Below are positions 61,901 to 64,000 of a stretch of DNA of 64,000 bases, piece after piece. The notes under the pieces are model-generated. The model did not search any database. It had not been told where the DNA came from and saw only the letters and a list, made by a program, of their open reading frames with translations. Source of the DNA: Aurantimonas sp036549475 (GTDB lineage Bacteria; Pseudomonadota; Alphaproteobacteria; Rhizobiales; Rhizobiaceae); NCBI RefSeq assembly GCF_036549475.1, contig NZ_JAZHLI010000004.1, forward strand, positions 104,820 to 168,819, read 5' to 3'. A program made the translations under genes and the position numbers. Numbering within the stretch: the stretch's first letter is position 1; every line of letters begins with the position of its first letter.

Positions 61901-62703
61901 TCAAGTTGGCGATCACCATCGACCGGGCGGCCCGGGAGGCGACGGTCGACTTCACGGGCACCTCGCCGTCGATGGGCAACAATTTCAACGCCCCCGAGCC
62001 GGTGACGCGGGCCGCCGTGCTCTATGCGTTCCGGGTGATGGTGGAAAAGCCGATCCCGATGAATGCGGGTTGCCTGCGGCCGGTTCGCATCGTCGTCCCC
62101 GAGGGCTCGATGCTGAAGCCGCAATACCCGGCCGCCGTGGTCGCCGGCAATGTCGAGACCTCCCAGCACGTCACCAATGCGCTGTTCGGCGCCTTCGGCG
62201 CGCTGTCCAATTCGGAGGGCACGATGAACAACCTGACCTTCGGCGACGCGCGCTACCAGTATTACGAGACCATCTGTTCGGGCTCGCCGGCCGGGCGCAT
62301 GAATGACGGGCGCAGCTTTGCCGGCACCTCCGGCGTGCATGTCCATATGACCAATTCGCGCCTGACCGATCCCGAGATCCTGGAGATGCGCTATCCGGTG
62401 GTGCTGGAGGATTTCCATATCCGCCGGGGCTCGGGCGGCGGCGGCGAGAAGGCCGGCGGCGACGGCACGGAACGCACCATCCGTTTCCTGCAGACCATGG
62501 ACTGCGCCATCCTGTCCTCGCACCGCACGCTGCCGCCCAGGGGAATCGCCGGCGGCGGCGACGGCGAGATGGGCCGCACCGAAGTGCGCCGCCTGGATGG
62601 CCGGCTGGAACGGCTGGAAGGCTGCGACCAGACCGTGCTGGAGGCCGGCGACGCGGTGATCGTCACGACGCCGACGCCCGGTGGCTACGGCTCGCCCGCA
62701 TAG
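58996..62703 (+). CDS. Fused hydantoinase A/B, 5-oxoprolinase family enzyme
   Basis: This 1235-residue ATP-dependent amidohydrolase joins a HyuA-like half (about residues 1-690) and a HyuB-like half (about residues 710-1235). Motifs include FWVDRGGTFTDIIGR at the N-terminus and GFDMGGTSTDVTHFAGAYER (acetate/sugar kinase-like ATP site). GNNFNAPEPVTRAAVLYAFR lies in the B half. The ATG at 58996 follows GGAG; a TTG 18 bases upstream is less likely. Opening of 5-oxoproline to glutamate is the family model reaction. The divergent TRAP transporter may import the substrate, which could be 5-oxoproline or a related cyclic imide. Confidence 0.93.
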   Translation: MSAINSGKWDFWVDRGGTFTDIIGRDPEGGLHPRKLLSENPGVYEDAALEGIRDLLGLDGDAPIVADRVGTVRMGTTVATNALLERKGDRTLLLITRGFRDALKIAYQARPDIFAKEIILPEQLYERVEEVGERVLADGTLECELDEADARRALAAAKADGIDAVAIVFMHSWRYPAHEQRARALAEEAGFSQISVSHEVSPLVKIVGRGDTTVVDAYLTPILSRYVSQVAAALGASTDDAAAPSLQFMMSSGGLTAADLFQGKDAILSGPAGGVVGMAETARLAGQEKVIGFDMGGTSTDVTHFAGAYERALDSEVAGVRIRAPMMRIHTVAAGGGSILHLDQGRFQVGPDSAGAHPGPAAYGKGGPLTVTDANVMLGKLKPALFPAVFGPDRNQPLDADVVTGKFAAMAAELGDDRDPRQIAEGFLTIAVENMANAIKKISVQRGYDVSRYLLNSFGGAGGQHACLVADALSMERVLIHPMSGLLSAYGIGLSSLFSSRSKALVAPLEEASRGAIDGLAADLAKAVAGELAAQGVGAERIDTTRLLQLRYDGTDTTLPVVYADDFAVARQDFEAAHRAQFGFVYENRPIVVENVSVEGAERREASDDAGESDVAAYDAKTSETGRIFTGGTEREAGIFRREALELGARIAGPALIVEPNQTIVVEPGWSAEITARNDVLLTRTEKKARHAALGTAKAGSGEAGADPVLLEVFNNLFMSIAEQMGVTLQNTASSVNIKERLDFSCAVFDATGALVANAPHMPVHLGSMDRSVETIIAQNRDAIRPGDVFALNAPYNGGTHLPDITVVTPVFDEAKQAAPGAEGRSGATGDPRILFYVASRGHHADVGGIAPGSMTPRATRVDEEGVLIDNLRLVDGGTFQEDELRRVLTDHPYPARNPDQNIADLKAQIAANEKGVAELRKMVETFGLDTARAYMAFVQDNAAEAVRQLIDGLDDCSYEYPTDTGQIIKLAITIDRAAREATVDFTGTSPSMGNNFNAPEPVTRAAVLYAFRVMVEKPIPMNAGCLRPVRIVVPEGSMLKPQYPAAVVAGNVETSQHVTNALFGAFGALSNSEGTMNNLTFGDARYQYYETICSGSPAGRMNDGRSFAGTSGVHVHMTNSRLTDPEILEMRYPVVLEDFHIRRGSGGGGEKAGGDGTERTIRFLQTMDCAILSSHRTLPPRGIAGGGDGEMGRTEVRRLDGRLERLEGCDQTVLEAGDAVIVTTPTPGGYGSPA

Positions 62704-63188
62704 GCAAGCGGCGCCGGGCCTGACCGGCATTTGCCCTGGCGCTTTGCGCGCTCATCCTGTTGTCCGGCCTGTCATCCTGGATGGCCGGCTGCTTCGCCAC
62801 GCGCGTTTCCGAAGATCTCGGCCGGGCCGAATGGGATGACGTTCGAGGAGTCGCGGCGATCCCGCCAGTGCGGTCGACAACAAAGGCCCTTTCGGGCTGC
62901 CACGCAGATGGTCTTGTTGCGGCAACGGGACGTCAGCCGAGTGGAAACTGGTTCCATCACGAGTGCGTGAAGAGTAAGTTGAAATCATTTTGGGTGTATA
63001 CTTTTAGGTTGGCCGAATTAACCGGATGTTTACACGTGTGTCGTAGTAACATGGCAAGATAAGCTAAAGGCTCACGCTGCCTGTTGCCCGCTACCCGACG
63101 CTCTTCCGGTGCGTCGGGTAGCGGGGGACGCAGCCAGTCGCCCTAAGCGCGCACACATTCTTCCCCATTCAAGAGAAAGATCGTTCGT
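62704..63188. other. Gene-free interval of 485 bases
   Basis: No convincing coding frame is seen; the one 100-residue frame here has no recognisable features. The part from about 62965 to 63065 is unusually AT-rich for this genome and contains TATACT and TTGAAA segments that could form a promoter, though their spacing (12 bases) is short. A long hairpin at 63088-63126 lies between this and the PAS gene. Confidence 0.6.
63088..63126 (+). other. 15-bp hairpin upstream of the PAS gene
   Basis: The stem CCCGCTACCCGACGC pairs perfectly with its complement across a 9-base loop (TCTTCCGGT). It ends 62 bases before the PAS gene ATG. No T-run follows on either strand, so a simple terminator is less likely than a leader structure or protein-binding stem. 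A transcript starting in the AT-rich part upstream would contain it. Confidence 0.6.
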
Positions 63189-63926
63189 ATGACCTTGTTC
63201 GGACGCGACGCCGCCAATGTCCTGAGTGCAATGGGCAAATCGCTCGCCATCATCGAGTTCGACCCGTCCGGGAAGATCCTCTCGGCCAACGGCAATTTCT
63301 GTGCGGCCATGGGCTACGGCGAAAGCGAGATCGTCGGCCGCCATCACCGCATCTTCGTCGAGCCCGCCCAAGCCAATACTGCCGAATACCGGGCCTTCTG
63401 GCGCAGGCTCGCGGACGGCGAGTTCGTTGCCGGCGAGTTCAAGCGCATCGGCAAGGACGGTGACGAGATCTGGCTCCAGGCCTCCTACAACGCGGTGCGC
63501 AACCGCGCGGGCAAGGTCTACAAGGTCGTCAAGTTCGCCAGTGACATCACGGCCGGGAAACTCGAGGCTGTTGCCACGACCGGCAAGCTCGACGCGATCA
63601 ACCGCGCCCAGGCCATCATCGAATTCGACGTCGATGGCCGGAACCTCTCCGCCAACGACAATTTTCTTGGCGCGATGGGCTATACTCTCGGCGAGATTGC
63701 CGGGCGCCACCACAGCATGTTCGTGGATACGGCGCATGCCCGCTCCACCGACTATGCCGAGTTTTGGGCAAAGCTGCGCGGTGGCGAGTTCGTGACGGGC
63801 GAGTTCCGGCGCATCGGCAAGGGCGGCCAGGACGTCTGGATCCAGGCATCGTACAATCCGATTTTCGACATGAACGGATCGGTGGTGCAGGGCAATCGGG
63901 TGAAGAAGGTGATGACAAGCGGCTGA
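63189..63926 (+). CDS. Double-PAS sensory protein without an output domain
   Basis: The protein has 245 residues. Two tandem PAS domains (about residues 15-118 and 137-238) share the pattern AIIEFDxxGxxLSANxNFxxAMGY and GRHHxxFVxxAxAxSxxYAEFW. These are the BdlA/Aer-like repeats that normally precede a methyl-accepting chemotaxis domain. Here the protein ends right after the second PAS (NPIFDMNGSVVQGNRVKK). It may act as a stand-alone sensor partner or may be truncated. There is a weak purine-rich site before the ATG. Confidence 0.82.
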   Translation: MTLFGRDAANVLSAMGKSLAIIEFDPSGKILSANGNFCAAMGYGESEIVGRHHRIFVEPAQANTAEYRAFWRRLADGEFVAGEFKRIGKDGDEIWLQASYNAVRNRAGKVYKVVKFASDITAGKLEAVATTGKLDAINRAQAIIEFDVDGRNLSANDNFLGAMGYTLGEIAGRHHSMFVDTAHARSTDYAEFWAKLRGGEFVTGEFRRIGKGGQDVWIQASYNPIFDMNGSVVQGNRVKKVMTSG

Positions 63927-63974
63927 AGAGCTGAATCTTTCGAACTCCTCTGATTCTTGCGGGAGGAGATTTCG

Positions 63975-64000
63975 ATGGTGGAGAGCGATGGCGATTTTGT
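63975..64000 (+). CDS. Start of an unidentified gene (cut by window end)
   Basis: An ATG with a very good GGAGGAG site begins MVESDGDF 48 bases after the PAS gene. Only nine codons are visible, so nothing can be said about function. Spacing suggests the same operon as the PAS protein. Confidence 0.4.

Noticed and set aside
60490..62730. 746-codon open frame antisense to the oxoprolinase gene
   Set aside because: It is antisense to a clearly recognisable enzyme, with no family resemblance and no ribosome binding site.
62760..63062. 100-codon frame in the 485-base interval
   Set aside because: There is no Shine-Dalgarno, no recognisable domain, and the composition changes abruptly in the AT-rich part.

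Overview
The window is about 64 kb of GC-rich DNA, densely packed with genes that often overlap start-to-stop. It looks like the chromosome of an alphaproteobacterium of the order Hyphomicrobiales (Rhizobiales). The evidence is the imuA-imuB-dnaE2 operon behind a GTTC-N7-GTTC LexA box, the rph/hrcA-grpE block next to rdgB and hemW, the rsmI-yraN pair, and a coxMNOP-like oxidase. Codon use looks like one uniform high-GC style. A family such as Aurantimonadaceae is possible, but I cannot fix the genus from sequence alone. No rRNA, tRNA, insertion sequence, prophage or CRISPR array was seen.

Layout. 1-2.4 kb holds a leftward stressosome-type cassette (RsbR, RsbS, RsbT, then a kinase/phosphatase protein cut by the window edge). 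2.5-6.1 kb holds a DapA-like aldolase plus an atypical SDR, divergent from a gamma-glutamyltransferase-like enzyme. 6.1-11.3 kb holds a hemolysin III protein, a large membrane protein fused to a hotdog thioesterase domain, and a GGDEF/EAL protein. 11.5-19.1 kb holds an OmpA-like lipoprotein, asd, an MscS channel, leuB, leuD, a CitE-like lyase and small proteins. 19-24.7 kb is a leftward cytochrome oxidase operon: CoxB fused to cytochrome c, a CoxI-CoxIII fusion, a small membrane protein, a triheme cytochrome c and a small metalloprotease. 24.9-31 kb is the SOS mutasome operon imuA-imuB-dnaE2. It contains an assembly scar: a perfect 91-bp repeat around a single N that falsely fuses imuA with imuB.

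31.2-39 kb holds a metallophosphoesterase, a phosphopantetheinyl transferase, an SH3 protein with a charged tail, gshB, glk, mepA, a Gfo/Idh oxidoreductase and an adenosine-kinase-like PfkB kinase. 39-43 kb is a small DNA repair neighbourhood: two different endonuclease III proteins and an AraC-type/MGMT fusion, with DUF2244 and CysZ-like membrane proteins. 43-47 kb holds a Fae-family protein, gpmA, dapB and an MsbA-type ABC exporter. 47.2-54.3 kb is a housekeeping block (yraN, rsmI, hemW, rdgB, rph, hrcA, grpE) interrupted by a decayed brnT next to an intact brnA, and followed by a DUF411 protein. 54.4-62.7 kb holds folD and a TRAP transporter operon (dctPQM plus a MarR regulator) divergent from a fused hydantoinase/5-oxoprolinase. 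A dyad-rich operator candidate lies between them. 62.7-64 kb holds the longest gene-free stretch, with a 15-bp hairpin, then a double-PAS protein.

The clearest functional units are the stressosome cassette, the cox operon, the LexA-controlled mutasome, and the TRAP/oxoprolinase uptake-and-cleavage locus. The least explained items are the transporter-thioesterase fusion, the Fae homologue lacking the usual active-site histidine, and the 32-residue protein downstream of leuB.
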